From assembly GCA_018402255.1 (NCBI GenBank), contig JAGYIS010000004.1, positions 372,001-436,000 of the forward strand: a stretch of DNA of 64,000 nucleotides. The letters run 5' to 3'. Of this stretch, positions 46,064-61,415 are shown piece after piece. The DNA comes from Marinobacter sp. (GTDB lineage Bacteria > Pseudomonadota > Gammaproteobacteria > Pseudomonadales > Oleiphilaceae). The position numbers and the translations under genes were made by a program. The notes below the pieces were generated by a model that did no database searches, was not told the DNA's origin, and saw nothing but the letters and a program-made list of their open reading frames with translations. Positions within the stretch are counted from its first letter, which is position 1; every line of letters begins with the position of its first letter.

Positions 46064-48640
46064 ATGAGAATCGACAAACTTACCAGCAAGCTGCAAAGCG
46101 CACTGGCCGATGCGCAATCCATTGCGGTCGGCAAAGACCATAACTTCATCGAGCCCGTCCACCTGATGCAGGCCCTGCTCGACCAGCAAGGCGGCTCCAT
46201 CAAACCGCTGCTCAAACAGGTGGGCGTAGAGCCCGGCCGCGTGCGCCAGGCCATCGCCAAAGAAATCGAAAACCTGCCTGAAGTTCAGGGCAATGCCGGC
46301 GACGTTTCCATGTCCAACGACATGGGGCGCCTGTTTAACATCTCTGACAAGTTGGCCCAAAAGCGTGGCGACCAGTTTATCTCCAGCGAACTTATCCTGC
46401 TGGCTGCCGTTGAAGACCGCGGCTCCCTTGGCCGAGTACTCAGAGAGCAGGGTGTCGACAAGGCAGCACTGGAAAAATCCATTGATGAGGTGCGCGGCGG
46501 TGAAAGCGTTAACGACGCCGGCGCCGAGGAAAATCGCCAGGCGTTGTCGAAATACACCGTCGATCTCACCGAAAGAGCCGCCGCCGGCAAGCTTGATCCG
46601 GTCATTGGTCGTGACGATGAAATCCGCCGCACCATCCAGGTGCTCCAGCGTCGCCGCAAGAACAACCCGGTGTTGATCGGTGAGCCTGGCGTTGGCAAAA
46701 CCGCCATTGTCGAAGGCCTCGCCCAGCGCATCGTGAATGGCGAAGTGCCGGACAGCCTGAAAGATAAAAAAGTGCTTTCGCTGGACATGGGTTCTCTGAT
46801 TGCTGGAGCCAAATTCCGCGGCGAATTTGAAGAGCGCCTGAAAGCGGTGCTCAACGAGTTGTCCAAACAGGAAGGCCAGATCATCCTGTTCATTGACGAA
46901 ATTCACACCATGGTGGGTGCCGGCAAGGCCGAGGGCTCCATGGACGCAGGCAACATGCTCAAGCCGGCCCTCGCCCGCGGTGAACTGCACTGCGTTGGCG
47001 CTACCACGCTGAACGAGTACCGCGAAAATATCGAGAAAGACGCAGCTCTGGAGCGACGCTTCCAGAAAGTACTGGTGTCCGAGCCTAACGAGGAAGACAC
47101 CATTGCCATTCTTCGCGGTCTCAAAGAGCGCTACGAAGTGCACCACGGCGTTGAGGTGACTGATGGTGCCATCATCGCCGCCGCCAAATTGTCACATCGT
47201 TACATCACCGATCGGCAGCTGCCGGACAAGGCCATTGATCTGGTAGACGAAGCGGCCAGCCAGATCCGTATGGAAATGGACTCCAAGCCAGAAGCGCTGG
47301 ATCGTCTGGAGCGCCGGTTGATCCAGCTGAAAATCGAGCGGGAAGCGCTGAAAAAAGAAACGGACCCGGCCTCGAAAAAGCGCCTGGAAGAGCTCTCGGC
47401 AGTGATTGGCAACGTCGAGCATGAGTACGCCGATCTTGAAGAGATCTGGAATACTGAGAAAGCGGCGTTGCACGGTTCCCAGAAGATCAAAAGCAAGCTG
47501 GAGCAGGCGCGCATTGATCTGGAGAATGCCCGCCGTGCCGGCGATCTGGGGCGGATGTCGGAGCTCCAGTACGGTACGATTCCGGAATTGGAGCGCCAGC
47601 TGGATATGGCCAGCCAGGCCGAAATGATGGAAATGAAGCTGCTGCGTAACCGGGTTACCGATGAGGAAATCGCCGAGATCGTATCCAAGTGGACCGGCAT
47701 TCCTGTGTCGAAAATGCTCGAGGGAGAGCGCGACAAGTTGATGCGGATGGAAGAAGCCCTGCACGGCCGTGTCATTGGTCAGCATGAGGCGGTTGAAGCC
47801 GTATCCAACGCGGTCCGCCGCTCCCGTGCCGGGCTGTCGGATCCCAACCGCCCGAATGGTTCATTCCTGTTTCTGGGCCCCACGGGGGTGGGTAAAACCG
47901 AGTTGTGTAAGGCGCTGGCATCATTTCTCTTCGATACCGAGGAGGCCATGGTTCGCATCGACATGTCCGAGTTCATGGAGAAGCACTCCGTGGCTCGCCT
48001 GATTGGTGCGCCCCCGGGTTATGTGGGATACGAAGAGGGCGGTTACCTGACGGAAGCGGTGCGTCGCCGGCCGTATTCGGTGCTGCTGCTGGATGAAGTT
48101 GAAAAAGCCCATCCGGATGTGTTCAACATTTTGCTGCAGGTGCTGGATGACGGTCGCCTTACGGACGGGCAGGGTCGCACTGTAGACTTCCGCAACACCG
48201 TGATCGTAATGACCTCCAATCTGGGCTCTCACATCATTCAGGAGAAAGCCGGGGAAGAGAATTATGAAGATATGAAGTCCGCGGTGCTGGAGGTCGTCGG
48301 TACCCACTTCCGGCCGGAGTTCATCAACCGCGTGGATGAGGTAGTGGTGTTCCATCCGCTGGCGCAGGACCAGATCCAGGGCATTGCCCGCATTCAGATA
48401 GAGAACCTGGCGCGGCGTCTGAAAGATCAGGATATGAAGCTGGAACTGGACGATGAGGTCATGCAGTTGCTGGCGGAAGTGGGTTACGATCCAGTCTACG
48501 GCGCGCGCCCGCTCAAACGAGCGATTCAGCGGATGATCGAGAACCCGCTGGCGCAGAAACTGTTGCAGGGTGAGTTTGTGCCGGGGGACACCATCTTGGC
48601 CACGGAGCAGGGCGGCCGGTTGGCGTTCGCCAAGGCTTGA
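46064..48640 (+). CDS. clpB: ATP-dependent disaggregase ClpB
   Basis: Hexameric AAA+ chaperone that rescues aggregated proteins together with DnaK; 858 residues, the normal length. The N domain is 1-145. NBD1 has Walker A GEPGVGKT and the pore-loop region [16 protein letters not shown]. The coiled-coil M domain (about 405-525, rich in Glu/Lys/Leu) distinguishes it from ClpA and ClpC. NBD2 has [15 protein letters not shown] and GYVGYEEGG. No ClpP-binding loop is seen. Expression is predicted to be heat-inducible from the promoter at 45960, and a terminator follows. Confidence 0.98.
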   Translation: MRIDKLTSKLQSALADAQSIAVGKDHNFIEPVHLMQALLDQQGGSIKPLLKQVGVEPGRVRQAIAKEIENLPEVQGNAGDVSMSNDMGRLFNISDKLAQKRGDQFISSELILLAAVEDRGSLGRVLREQGVDKAALEKSIDEVRGGESVNDAGAEENRQALSKYTVDLTERAAAGKLDPVIGRDDEIRRTIQVLQRRRKNNPVLIGEPGVGKTAIVEGLAQRIVNGEVPDSLKDKKVLSLDMGSLIAGAKFRGEFEERLKAVLNELSKQEGQIILFIDEIHTMVGAGKAEGSMDAGNMLKPALARGELHCVGATTLNEYRENIEKDAALERRFQKVLVSEPNEEDTIAILRGLKERYEVHHGVEVTDGAIIAAAKLSHRYITDRQLPDKAIDLVDEAASQIRMEMDSKPEALDRLERRLIQLKIEREALKKETDPASKKRLEELSAVIGNVEHEYADLEEIWNTEKAALHGSQKIKSKLEQARIDLENARRAGDLGRMSELQYGTIPELERQLDMASQAEMMEMKLLRNRVTDEEIAEIVSKWTGIPVSKMLEGERDKLMRMEEALHGRVIGQHEAVEAVSNAVRRSRAGLSDPNRPNGSFLFLGPTGVGKTELCKALASFLFDTEEAMVRIDMSEFMEKHSVARLIGAPPGYVGYEEGGYLTEAVRRRPYSVLLLDEVEKAHPDVFNILLQVLDDGRLTDGQGRTVDFRNTVIVMTSNLGSHIIQEKAGEENYEDMKSAVLEVVGTHFRPEFINRVDEVVVFHPLAQDQIQGIARIQIENLARRLKDQDMKLELDDEVMQLLAEVGYDPVYGARPLKRAIQRMIENPLAQKLLQGEFVPGDTILATEQGGRLAFAKA

Positions 48641-48660
48641 ACCGGGGCAGGTAGCCAATA

Positions 48661-48694
48661 AAAAGGGCCAGATAGCTGCTGTTATCTGGCCCTT
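48661..48694 (+). terminator. Terminator after clpB
   Basis: A 12-bp stem (48663-48674 with 48683-48694), with A residues before and a short T-containing tail after. It could also serve the convergent gene at 48717. Confidence 0.8.
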
Positions 48695-48716
48695 CTATCG
48701 TTCTGGATGTTAATGC

Positions 48717-49193
48717 TCAGCGCTGTTCCGGAACCGCCGTGTCGGGTCCGCAATTTTCGTCTGCAATTTCTTCGAATCGGCGACGTTGCTCGTCAATTTC
48801 TTCAGGGCTCAGATAGCGCTGCTCGCCATTGTCCTCAACGCGGATTCTTGCGTTGCTGCTGATTGTTCGCAGGTTGGATTGTGCAGTGGTGCAGTTGGCT
48901 TCACGTTGCTTTCGGCGCGCTTCTTCAGCGGCGCTTTCCTCACGACGCTGTTGCTGTGCCTGTTGCTGCTCTTCCAGCTCGTTAAGCTGCTCTTGCGGAC
49001 TTTGCCGTTGGTTGTCCGAATTGCGGCTGGTGCCTGAACGCACATTGACCTGCTCGGAATTCTTGCCCGTCGGCTGGCGGTCACCAAAGTGAGTGACGCC
49101 ATTCTCATCAGTCCATTTATAGACAGAGGCGGCATCTGCCAAGCCAGGCGCCGCTGCCATCAACATTGTCAGCATCAGGATTCTTCGATTCAT
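48717..49193 (-). CDS. DUF4124 domain-containing periplasmic protein
   Basis: A 158-residue exported protein of unknown function. The signal peptide (about 1-22, ILMLTMLMAAAPGLADA-A) is followed immediately by the DUF4124 domain SVYKWTDENGVTHFGDRQP. A Gln/Glu-rich coiled-coil region comes next (QEQLNELEEQQQAQQQRREE), then a tail with two Cys. Proteins of this type are common in gammaproteobacteria and are often single genes. It is convergent with clpB. Confidence 0.88.
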   Translation of the reverse strand: MNRRILMLTMLMAAAPGLADAASVYKWTDENGVTHFGDRQPTGKNSEQVNVRSGTSRNSDNQRQSPQEQLNELEEQQQAQQQRREESAAEEARRKQREANCTTAQSNLRTISSNARIRVEDNGEQRYLSPEEIDEQRRRFEEIADENCGPDTAVPEQR

Positions 49194-49663
49194 GTTTCTA
49201 CCCGCTTTTGTCTACTACTTGAAGATATCATGCCACCGGAACGGCCGATTTTCTCCTGCCTGGTTCAAATCTCTCACACCTTTATTTGGCCAGTATGGCA
49301 GAGTGTTGGAGAAATTGGTCGTAATTAAGCCGCAGCGCCTATTGACAGTGAGTTTCCCGCTGTCAGAATTACCGATTGCCTGAAGACTGGGGTCAATACG
49401 GCAGGCAATCCCGAGCGAGTATCCCCCGTTAATCACCACACTGAGTTCGCCACACGCTGGCGGGCGATGGTTGTTGCTTACGTGCAACCCGTTGATTGGT
49501 CGTTCTCCGCAACCCTCAGGAGGGCGGCTGGCCAGGAGACAACCTCTTATAAATAGTGTGGAGGAGTACGCCGGTTCCGCTTCCATAAGAAGCAGAGTAA
49601 CCGTGAATCCAGGCAACCGGGGCGTAACCCGGCTCATTCACTCGTAGAAGAGGGTAGAAAATC
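49194..49663 (+). promoter_or_regulatory. 470-nt leader region of the ilv operon
   Basis: No conserved gene is visible. TTGACA at 49342-49347 could be a -35 box, but its -10 is poor; TATAAA occurs at 49548-49553. A 29-codon frame at 49467-49556 begins MVVAYVQPVDW with four Val codons among its first nine, without a good ribosome-binding site. A compound hairpin (outer pairs 49603-49608/49636-49641) lies just before the ilvB start. The layout is compatible with attenuation of ilvBNC, but that is inference. Confidence 0.4.
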
Positions 49664-51382
49664 GTGGAGTTATTGTCTGGCGCCGAAATGCTGATCCGCT
49701 CCCTTAAGGATGAAGGGATCGAATACATATACGGCTATCCGGGTGGTGCAGCCCTTCATATTTATGATGCGCTGTTCAGGCAGGATGATGTCAAGCATAT
49801 TCTGGTGCGGCACGAGCAGGCGGCGGTCCACATGGCCGACGGCTATGCCCGGGCAACCGGAAAACCAGGTACTGTTCTGGTGACCTCTGGCCCTGGTGCC
49901 ACCAACACCATTACCGGCATTGCTACCGCCTTTATGGACTCCATTCCTATGGTGGTTCTGTGCGGTCAGGTCGCTTCCACCTTGATTGGTGAAGATGCCT
50001 TCCAGGAAACCGACATGCTGGGCGTTTCCCGGCCGGTGGTGAAGCACAACCTGAGCGTGCGTCATCCGGAAGAAATTCCTGAGGTGATTCGCAAGGCCTA
50101 CTACATCGCAGCGACTGGCCGTCCTGGCCCGGTTGTGGTCGATATCCCCAAGGATATGACCGCGCCGAACGAGCGCTTTGAGTATTCCTATCCGAAGAAA
50201 GTCAAGTTGCGCTCCTATAACCCGGCTGTTCGCGGTCACGCTGGCCAGATCAAGAAAGCCGTCGATATGCTGATGGCGGCCAAGCGTCCGGTTATTTATG
50301 CCGGCGGTGGGGTCATTCTTGGCAAGGCGTCCAGTCAGTTGACTGAGCTGACCCGTGCGCTGGGTTTTCCGATCACCAACACGCTGATGGGTATTGGATG
50401 TTATCCCGCGACCGACAAGCAGCACATCGGTTGGCTGGGTATGCACGGCACCTATGAAGCGAACATGGTCATGCACCATTCAGACCTGATTCTCTGTGTG
50501 GGTGCGCGCTTTGACGACCGGGTAACCAACGCCACCGAGAAGTTCTGCCCGGGCGCGCGGATCATCCATATCGACATTGATCCAGCGTCGATTTCCAAGA
50601 CCATTGACGCAGATGTGCCCATTGTTGGGCCGGTCGATGCCGTTCTGAAAGAAATGATCTCGCTGGTCAAGGAAAGCAAAGAAAAGCCGGATGCAGATGC
50701 ACTGGCGTCCTGGTGGAAGCAGATTGAAGAGTGGCGCGCGTTCCACGGGATGCGCTACGAGACCAGCCCGGATGTGATCAAGCCGCAGGAAGTGGTCGAA
50801 ATGCTCTGGCGTCTCACCAACGGCGATGCGTTTGTCACCACCGATGTGGGCCAGCACCAGATGTTCACGGCGCAGTATTACAAATTCGACAAGCCCAATC
50901 GCTGGATCAACTCCGGTGGCCTGGGCACCATGGGCTTTGGCCTACCGGCCGCCATGGGCGTCAAACTGACCCATCCGGATCACGAAGTCTTGTGCTTCAC
51001 CGGTGAAGGCAGTATCCAGATGAATATTCAGGAGTTGTCCACCTGTAAGCAATACGATCTGCCGGTGAAGATCATCAACCTGAACAACCAGGCGCTGGGC
51101 ATGGTCAAGCAGTGGCAGGACATGAACTATGAGTCCCGTCACGCTGAATCCTATATGGAATCCTTGCCGGACTTCATCAAGCTGGCAGAAGCCTATGGCC
51201 ACGTTGGCGTGCGCATTGATCGCAAAGAAGACCTGGAGCCCAAGCTCAAGGAAGTTCTGGCGATGAAAGACAAACTGGTGTTTGTGGATATCTATGTTGA
51301 CCGCTTTGAGCATGTGTATCCGATGCAGGTTGCCCGTGGTTCCATGAAAGATATGTGGCTCAGCAAAACGGAGAGGGTGTGA
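49664..51382 (+). CDS. ilvB: Acetolactate synthase, catalytic (large) subunit
   Basis: First common enzyme of branched-chain amino acid synthesis, using TPP, FAD and Mg2+. The start is GTG at 49664 ([20 protein letters not shown]) behind agaggg. [15 protein letters not shown] is at the N-terminus, the TPP-activating Glu is in [16 protein letters not shown], and [12 protein letters not shown] and the TPP motif [12 protein letters not shown] lie in the last domain. The 572-residue length is normal. It is followed 2 nt later by ilvN. Confidence 0.96.
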   Translation: MELLSGAEMLIRSLKDEGIEYIYGYPGGAALHIYDALFRQDDVKHILVRHEQAAVHMADGYARATGKPGTVLVTSGPGATNTITGIATAFMDSIPMVVLCGQVASTLIGEDAFQETDMLGVSRPVVKHNLSVRHPEEIPEVIRKAYYIAATGRPGPVVVDIPKDMTAPNERFEYSYPKKVKLRSYNPAVRGHAGQIKKAVDMLMAAKRPVIYAGGGVILGKASSQLTELTRALGFPITNTLMGIGCYPATDKQHIGWLGMHGTYEANMVMHHSDLILCVGARFDDRVTNATEKFCPGARIIHIDIDPASISKTIDADVPIVGPVDAVLKEMISLVKESKEKPDADALASWWKQIEEWRAFHGMRYETSPDVIKPQEVVEMLWRLTNGDAFVTTDVGQHQMFTAQYYKFDKPNRWINSGGLGTMGFGLPAAMGVKLTHPDHEVLCFTGEGSIQMNIQELSTCKQYDLPVKIINLNNQALGMVKQWQDMNYESRHAESYMESLPDFIKLAEAYGHVGVRIDRKEDLEPKLKEVLAMKDKLVFVDIYVDRFEHVYPMQVARGSMKDMWLSKTERV

Positions 51383-51384
51383 TC

Positions 51385-51876
51385 ATGCGTCGAATCATTT
51401 CTGTTTTGCTGGAAAACGAGCCGGGCGCCCTGTCTCGGGTGGTTGGGCTGTTCTCTCAGCGCAATTACAATATCGAGACGCTGACGGTTGCGCCGACCGA
51501 GGACGAAACATTGTCGCGCTTGACCGTGACCACGACCGGTTCAGACAAGGTTATTGAGCAGATTACCAAGCAGCTGAACAAGCTGATTGAGGTGGTCAAG
51601 CTGGTAGATCTGACTGAAGGTGCTCACATCGAGCGTGAGCTGATGCTGGTCAAGCTCAAGGCCACCGGTTCTCAGCGTGCGGAGATCAAGCGCACCGTGG
51701 ATATTTTCCGAGGCCAGATTGTGGATGTGACCAGTTCCGTCTACACCGTGCAGTTGGCCGGGAACAGTGAAAAGCTCGATGGCTTTATACAGGCGGTGGG
51801 TACCTCTGGAATTCTGGAGGTGGTGCGCACCGGTGTATCGGGCATCGCGCGAGGCGAAAAGGTGCTCAGCCTCTGA
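51385..51876 (+). CDS. ilvN: Acetolactate synthase, regulatory (small) subunit
   Basis: Regulatory subunit conferring valine feedback inhibition, 163 residues from the ATG at 51385 (MRRIISVLLENEPGALSRVV). The ACT domain occupies residues 4-75, with GLFSQRNYNIETLTVAPTED. The C-terminal domain includes FRGQIVDVTSSVYTVQLAG. Two nt separate it from ilvB, so translation is probably coupled. Confidence 0.97.
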   Translation: MRRIISVLLENEPGALSRVVGLFSQRNYNIETLTVAPTEDETLSRLTVTTTGSDKVIEQITKQLNKLIEVVKLVDLTEGAHIERELMLVKLKATGSQRAEIKRTVDIFRGQIVDVTSSVYTVQLAGNSEKLDGFIQAVGTSGILEVVRTGVSGIARGEKVLSL

Positions 51877-51933
51877 CGGCTGTCATAAAAAATTTGAACA
51901 TCATGGCCTTGTCAGGTCATTAATTAATAGTAG

Positions 51934-52959
<1,026 letters not shown>

Positions 52960-52984
52960 TCCGGAATTCCCGTTAGGTTTGGAA

Positions 52985-53009
52985 GCGCGGCCCTTGTGGC
53001 CGCGTTTTT
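52985..53009 (+). terminator. Terminator after ilvC
   Basis: A 7-bp GC stem (52986-52992 with 52998-53004) followed by five T. Confidence 0.85.
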
Positions 53010-53048
53010 CGTATATACTCCGCTCAAACGCTTTCCGGAGTTTGTGGA

Positions 53049-53861
53049 ATGACTGAAGAGAAAAAAACAGACGCAAAGCCTGAATCAAAGAATTCACCGG
53101 AGCTGGACATTGCGGCCGGTGAGGTGGTTGAGGAGGAGCTGGTCGAGGGTGCCAAGGTGCGCCGCAAAGGCATCTATTTATTGCCTAACGCACTGACAAC
53201 GGCCTCTTTGTTTTCCGGGTTCTATGCCATCGTCTCGGCGGCGAATGGTGTTTTTGATAACGCCGCGATCGCAATATTTGTGTCCATGATTCTTGACGGG
53301 CTGGACGGTCGCGTCGCCCGGATGACCAACACTCAAAGCAAGTTTGGTGAAGAGTATGACAGCCTGGCAGACATGGTTGCCTTTGGCGTTGCACCGGGGA
53401 TGGTTGCATTTTTCTGGGCATTGAACGGGCTCGACAAAGTTGGCTGGGCGATCACGTTTATCTACGTGGCCGGAGCGGCCCTGCGCCTTGCTCGCTTCAA
53501 TACTCAGATCGGCTCGGTCGACAAAAAGGTCTTTGTGGGGCTGCCAAGTCCGGCTGCTGCTGCGTGTGTGGCGGGTTTGGTCTGGTGTTTCCATCTTTAT
53601 GAGCCGGCTACCTGGCTCACCCTGCTGTCGATCATCGTTGTGGGTGGTTCCGGGGTGCTGATGGTCAGCAACGTTCTGTATCGCAGCTTCAAAGATCTCG
53701 ACATGCGCGGTCGGGTGCCGTTTGCAGCTATCCTGTTGGTGGTGCTGATCCTTGTGGTGATCGCCTTGGATCCTGCTACCGTATTGTTTACAGCGTTCCT
53801 GATTTACGCCTTGTCCGGACCAGTGCGAGCTTTGTTCAGGTACAAGACAAAGCGCATCTGA
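53049..53861 (+). CDS. pssA: CDP-diacylglycerol-serine O-phosphatidyltransferase
   Basis: Integral membrane CDP-alcohol phosphatidyltransferase (270 residues) making phosphatidylserine, the precursor of phosphatidylethanolamine. A charged N-terminal tail of about 40 residues precedes [20 protein letters not shown]. The catalytic motif D-G-x2-A-R-x8-G-x3-D-x3-D is complete ([20 protein letters not shown]). Several hydrophobic segments follow. This is the Gram-positive-like type II enzyme, not the E. coli type. Confidence 0.95.
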   Translation: MTEEKKTDAKPESKNSPELDIAAGEVVEEELVEGAKVRRKGIYLLPNALTTASLFSGFYAIVSAANGVFDNAAIAIFVSMILDGLDGRVARMTNTQSKFGEEYDSLADMVAFGVAPGMVAFFWALNGLDKVGWAITFIYVAGAALRLARFNTQIGSVDKKVFVGLPSPAAAACVAGLVWCFHLYEPATWLTLLSIIVVGGSGVLMVSNVLYRSFKDLDMRGRVPFAAILLVVLILVVIALDPATVLFTAFLIYALSGPVRALFRYKTKRI

Positions 53862-53952
53862 CAGGTCAATGATTCCCGACCGAATTTTTCGGGCGGGAAT
53901 TTCTCCAGGAATTGCCGGTCAACCAACTAACCGCGTCCTCTGGAGTTGTCCC

Positions 53953-54927
53953 ATGCTCATCAAACAGCGCCCGTCCTGGGTCCTGCCTGAATCTGAAGTT
54001 ACCCCAAAATCCATTTATTTAAACCGTCGAAAGTTTATGACCGGCGCGATTGGTGCTGCTGCGTCGCTGACGGTGCCGGGCTTGCTGCACGCAAACGACG
54101 CGTCATCTGGGCTCAAGGCGTTGGACTATCGTTCTGCGACGGAGTATTCAACGGACGAGAAGAAAACACCGCTGGATGACGTGACCGCTTACAACAACTT
54201 CTACGAATTTGGGACCGGCAAAGGCGATCCCGCGAAGTACGCCGGAGAAATGTCGGTTGACCCCTGGTCAGTTGAAGTTGAGGGTGAGTGTGAGCGCCCG
54301 GGCCGGTATGCGCTGGAAGACCTGTTGAAGCCCCATGACTATGAAGAGCGTATCTATCGACTCCGTTGCGTGGAGGCCTGGTCGATGGTGATTCCTTGGG
54401 TGGGTGTCCCGTTGGCAGACGTAATCAAGCAGTTGCAACCGAACTCGCGGGCCAAATACGTCTACTTCGAAACCCTGCACGATCCCAAGCAAATGCGCGG
54501 TCAGCGCTCACTGTTCAGCACGGTTGAGTGGCCATATCGAGAGGGCTTGCGGATGGATGAGGCCATGAACGAGCTAGCCTTCCTTGCCGTCGGCCTGTAC
54601 GGAGAGACGTTGCCGAATCAGAATGGCGCGCCAATACGCTTGGTCGTCCCCTGGAAGTACGGCTTTAAAAGCATCAAGTCCATTGTGCGCATCCGTTTTG
54701 CTGAGGAGCAACCAAAGACCAGTTGGGAAATGCTCGCTCCGAATGAATATGGCTTCTATGCCAATGTGAACCCGGAAGTGGATCATCCGCGGTGGAGTCA
54801 GAAACAGGAGCGGCGCTTGCCGTCCGGCATTCTGCGGCCAAACTGGATCGAGACGACCAAGTTTAACGGCTACGAGGAGCAAGTCGCTCACCTGTACAAG
54901 GGTATGGATCTGGCCAAGTACTACTGA
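53953..54927 (+). CDS. msrP: Periplasmic methionine sulfoxide reductase, molybdenum subunit MsrP (YedY)
   Basis: Tat-exported molybdenum-cofactor enzyme that repairs oxidised methionine in periplasmic proteins. The start is the ATG at 53953 ([18 protein letters not shown]); the frame is open upstream to 53869, but that part lies before the usual N-terminus. The twin-arginine motif is N-R25-R26-K-F-M followed by a hydrophobic stretch ending VPGLLHA. The Mo-ligand Cys is C139 in [15 protein letters not shown]. The 324 residues are normal. The msrQ start overlaps the stop codon. Confidence 0.95.
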   Translation: MLIKQRPSWVLPESEVTPKSIYLNRRKFMTGAIGAAASLTVPGLLHANDASSGLKALDYRSATEYSTDEKKTPLDDVTAYNNFYEFGTGKGDPAKYAGEMSVDPWSVEVEGECERPGRYALEDLLKPHDYEERIYRLRCVEAWSMVIPWVGVPLADVIKQLQPNSRAKYVYFETLHDPKQMRGQRSLFSTVEWPYREGLRMDEAMNELAFLAVGLYGETLPNQNGAPIRLVVPWKYGFKSIKSIVRIRFAEEQPKTSWEMLAPNEYGFYANVNPEVDHPRWSQKQERRLPSGILRPNWIETTKFNGYEEQVAHLYKGMDLAKYY

Positions 54928-55544
54928 TGGCAGCGATAACAAAGCGGGTGATGGCAGGGGTTGCGGCCAAGGTGATGGTGTTTTGTCTTGCTCTGGTCCC
55001 CCTGGCTTTGCTGATAAGCGACATCTTAACCGGAAGCGTTGGCCCGGATCCTGGTCAGGCGATCACTGAGCGGCTGGGACTGACGGCATTCCAGATACTG
55101 TTGCTGACGTTGCTGATTACGCCATTAAAGAAGCTCACCGGTTGGAGTGGTTGGTTGCGTTATCGTCGGATGCTGGGTTTGTTCGTGTTCTTTTACGCGA
55201 GTCTTCACATTCTGGCATTCCTGCAGTTGCTCCTGGGTTGGGGGGATTTGTGGGCTACTTTCACCAAGCGCCCCTACTTAGTGATGGGCGCGGCGGCTTT
55301 TGTGCTGATGCTGCCATTGGCGCTGACCTCCACAAAAGGAATGATGCGGCGGCTTGGTCGTGGGTGGAAGCCCTTGCATCGTCTTATATACCCGGCGGCG
55401 GGCCTGGTTTGGGTGCACTTCCTTTGGCAGGCACGAAGTGACATCACCGAAATGGTCGTTTACGGAGTTGTTTTGTTTGTTTTGCTTGGATTGAGGGTTT
55501 ACTGGTCGGGTCTTTCATCCCTGATTCCGCTTCGTCGAGGCTAA
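54927..55544 (+). CDS. msrQ: Heme-binding membrane subunit MsrQ (YedZ)
   Basis: Inner-membrane b-type cytochrome of the ferric reductase-like superfamily that passes electrons from the quinone pool to MsrP; 205 residues with about six hydrophobic segments. Family features include LRYRRMLGLFVFFYASLHIL and RPYLVMGAAAFVLMLPLALTS-like text (KRPYLVMGAAAFVL), then WKPLHRLIYPAAGLVWVHFL, in which the two His residues are probable heme ligands. Coupled to msrP by a 1-nt overlap. Confidence 0.95.
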   Translation: MAAITKRVMAGVAAKVMVFCLALVPLALLISDILTGSVGPDPGQAITERLGLTAFQILLLTLLITPLKKLTGWSGWLRYRRMLGLFVFFYASLHILAFLQLLLGWGDLWATFTKRPYLVMGAAAFVLMLPLALTSTKGMMRRLGRGWKPLHRLIYPAAGLVWVHFLWQARSDITEMVVYGVVLFVLLGLRVYWSGLSSLIPLRRG

Positions 55545-55633
55545 AATAGAGCAAGGTTTATCCGTTTTGGTGAATGATTGATCGGACAACTAGGTGGAAA
55601 CCGATAGGTCATGACTTTTTTTGGAAAAGAGCG

Positions 55634-55661
55634 TTGACACTTTTCCTGACGCCTGTAGAAT
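55634..55661 (+). promoter_or_regulatory. rRNA operon promoter P1
   Basis: TTGACA (55634-55639), a 16-nt spacer and TAGAAT (55656-55661), followed by a GC-rich discriminator (gcgctcc) typical of stringently controlled rRNA promoters. Confidence 0.85.
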
Positions 55662-55766
55662 GCGCTCCACTTCTGAGGGATAAGACGCTTACGGCGACTT
55701 CCCGGAGGAAAGCAACTGTTTGAAAGTATTCGAGAATTTAGAGTTTAAAATCTTCGAAATAAACGG

Positions 55767-55794
55767 TTGACAGGGCGGCGGAACGATGTAGAAT
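55767..55794 (+). promoter_or_regulatory. rRNA operon promoter P2
   Basis: TTGACA (55767-55772), a 16-nt spacer and TAGAAT (55789-55794), then acgcc. Boxes and spacing are identical to P1, 133 nt further downstream. Confidence 0.88.
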
Positions 55795-55824
55795 ACGCCA
55801 CCTTGATTGAGCCACGGCTCAAAC

Positions 55825-55835
55825 GCTCTTTAAAA
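55825..55835 (+). promoter_or_regulatory. boxA antitermination site in the 16S leader
   Basis: gctctttaaaa is close to the boxA consensus TGCTCTTTAACA bound by NusB/S10. It is placed after P2 and before the 16S processing stem. Confidence 0.65.
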
Positions 55836-55840
55836 AGTTG

Positions 55841-55858
55841 ACCAAGTAATTCGTGTGG
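55841..55858 (+). other. 5' strand of the pre-16S RNase III processing stem
   Basis: These 18 nt are perfectly complementary to 57535-57552, just after the 16S gene, so the pair forms the long stem that loops out pre-16S rRNA for RNase III. Confidence 0.85.
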
Positions 55859-55966
55859 GCGCTGGCCGAGGTATTTCGGACATGAAATATCTCGAGACAG
55901 TGACTCGTCGAACATTGAGTTTTGTCTTGAGCAAGAATTAAGAATCTTCGGATTCTTGTATGATTT

Positions 55967-57507
<1,541 letters not shown>

Positions 57508-57619
57508 AACGAAGCCGAATGCTTCGGTCAGAGTCCACACGAATTACTTGGTTAGCTTAATAAAGAGAGCAAAAGGGTCTTTCAGACCCGACTTGGCTTG
57601 TTGTATGACAAGCAAAACC

Positions 57620-57696
<77 letters not shown>

Positions 57697-57792
57697 GAAT
57701 TGTCCAGCTCGTCGTTGTGTCCGGACTTGCATAGCAGGCTATGCGGCGCCCGAACACGCCTAGATCTGAACAATTCTTGTAAATAGCTTCAT
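57697..57792 (+). other. tRNA-Ile/tRNA-Ala spacer with nested hairpins
   Basis: The 96-nt spacer folds on itself. agaattgt (57696-57703) pairs with acaattct (57770-57777), an inner arm gtgtccgg pairs (one mismatch) with ccgaacac, and the tip has gcatag/ctatgc. It probably assists tRNA processing or is a small inserted repeat. Confidence 0.5.
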
Positions 57793-57868
57793 GGGGCTAT
57801 AGCTCAGCTGGGAGAGCGCCTGCCTTGCACGCAGGAGGTCGGCAGTTCGATCCTGCCTAGCTCCACCA
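57793..57868 (+). tRNA. tRNA-Ala (TGC)
   Basis: 76 nt with acceptor GGGGCTA/TAGCTCC, anticodon TGC in cttgcacgcagg, TTCGATC T-loop and an encoded CCA. It is the standard second spacer tRNA. Confidence 0.97.
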
Positions 57869-57961
57869 AAATTTACTGACTAACCGAAGGCTGGTTAGCA
57901 GTGTACAGAAACGAATGTTTCACATCGATGAAGCCTTCCTTTCTGATCACTGGGTCAGATT

Positions 57962-57973
57962 TGCTCTTTAACA
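57962..57973 (+). promoter_or_regulatory. boxA in the spacer before 23S
   Basis: tgctctttaaca is an exact match to the canonical boxA, about 230 nt before 23S. The rest of the 332-nt spacer between tRNA-Ala and 23S (57869-58200) shows only the 23S processing stem near its end; short frames in it are not genes. Confidence 0.85.
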
Positions 57974-58200
57974 AATTGGACGAGATAGAACACGAATATT
58001 TTCTCTCATTATCTCCGAGAGGAAATGTTCAAAGTGATAACGATTTCAAGCGTTATCCGGTGTTGTCGTTGAAGTGGTTGTATATGACTTCGAGCGGCTG
58101 TCTCTGAACGTTATCCTGAACAGGATGCCTTGATTCACTTCGGTGAGCCTGGGTGTTGTGATGGGTGATGACGCACAGATCAGTTGTCTTGGGGTTATAT

Positions 58201-61092
<2,892 letters not shown>

Positions 61093-61186
61093 ATAACACC
61101 CAAGACAATTGCGGATAACGCAGAGCGACAGCTCAATACGAAATCAATATCACGTTCTATCTCGTCCCCCAGTGATCAATCTTTTT

Positions 61187-61303
61187 TGCCTGACGACCAT
61201 AGCGGTCTGGAACCACCTGATCCCATCCCGAACTCAGCAGTGAAACAGACCAGCGCCGATGGTAGTGTGGTTCGCCCATGTGAGAGTAGGTCATCGTCAG
61301 GCT
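61187..61303 (+). rRNA. rrf: 5S ribosomal RNA
   Basis: About 117 nt, with the terminal helix TGCCTGACG/CGTCAGGC, the conserved cccatcccgaactcagcagt loop and the ctgatcccatcc text. Located 94 nt after 23S. Confidence 0.96.
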
Positions 61304-61314
61304 CTTAATACCCT

Positions 61315-61347
61315 AACCCCCGACAGCGTCGCTGCCGGGGGTTTTTT
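61315..61347 (+). terminator. rRNA operon terminator
   Basis: An 8-bp stem aacccccg/cgggggtt (61315-61322 with 61336-61343), extended by an inner 4-bp helix, ends in six T. It directly follows 5S. Confidence 0.92.
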
Positions 61348-61415
61348 ATTTGCGGTTATGGAGAAGTGATATACTCCCCGCATTAAACAACACACGTTGC
61401 GATGGGAGCCCTGCA

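Noticed and set aside
61348..61415. Leucine leader peptide before leuA
   Set aside because: The 68-nt gap holds no short frame with Leu codon runs and no attenuator hairpin after the rRNA terminator.
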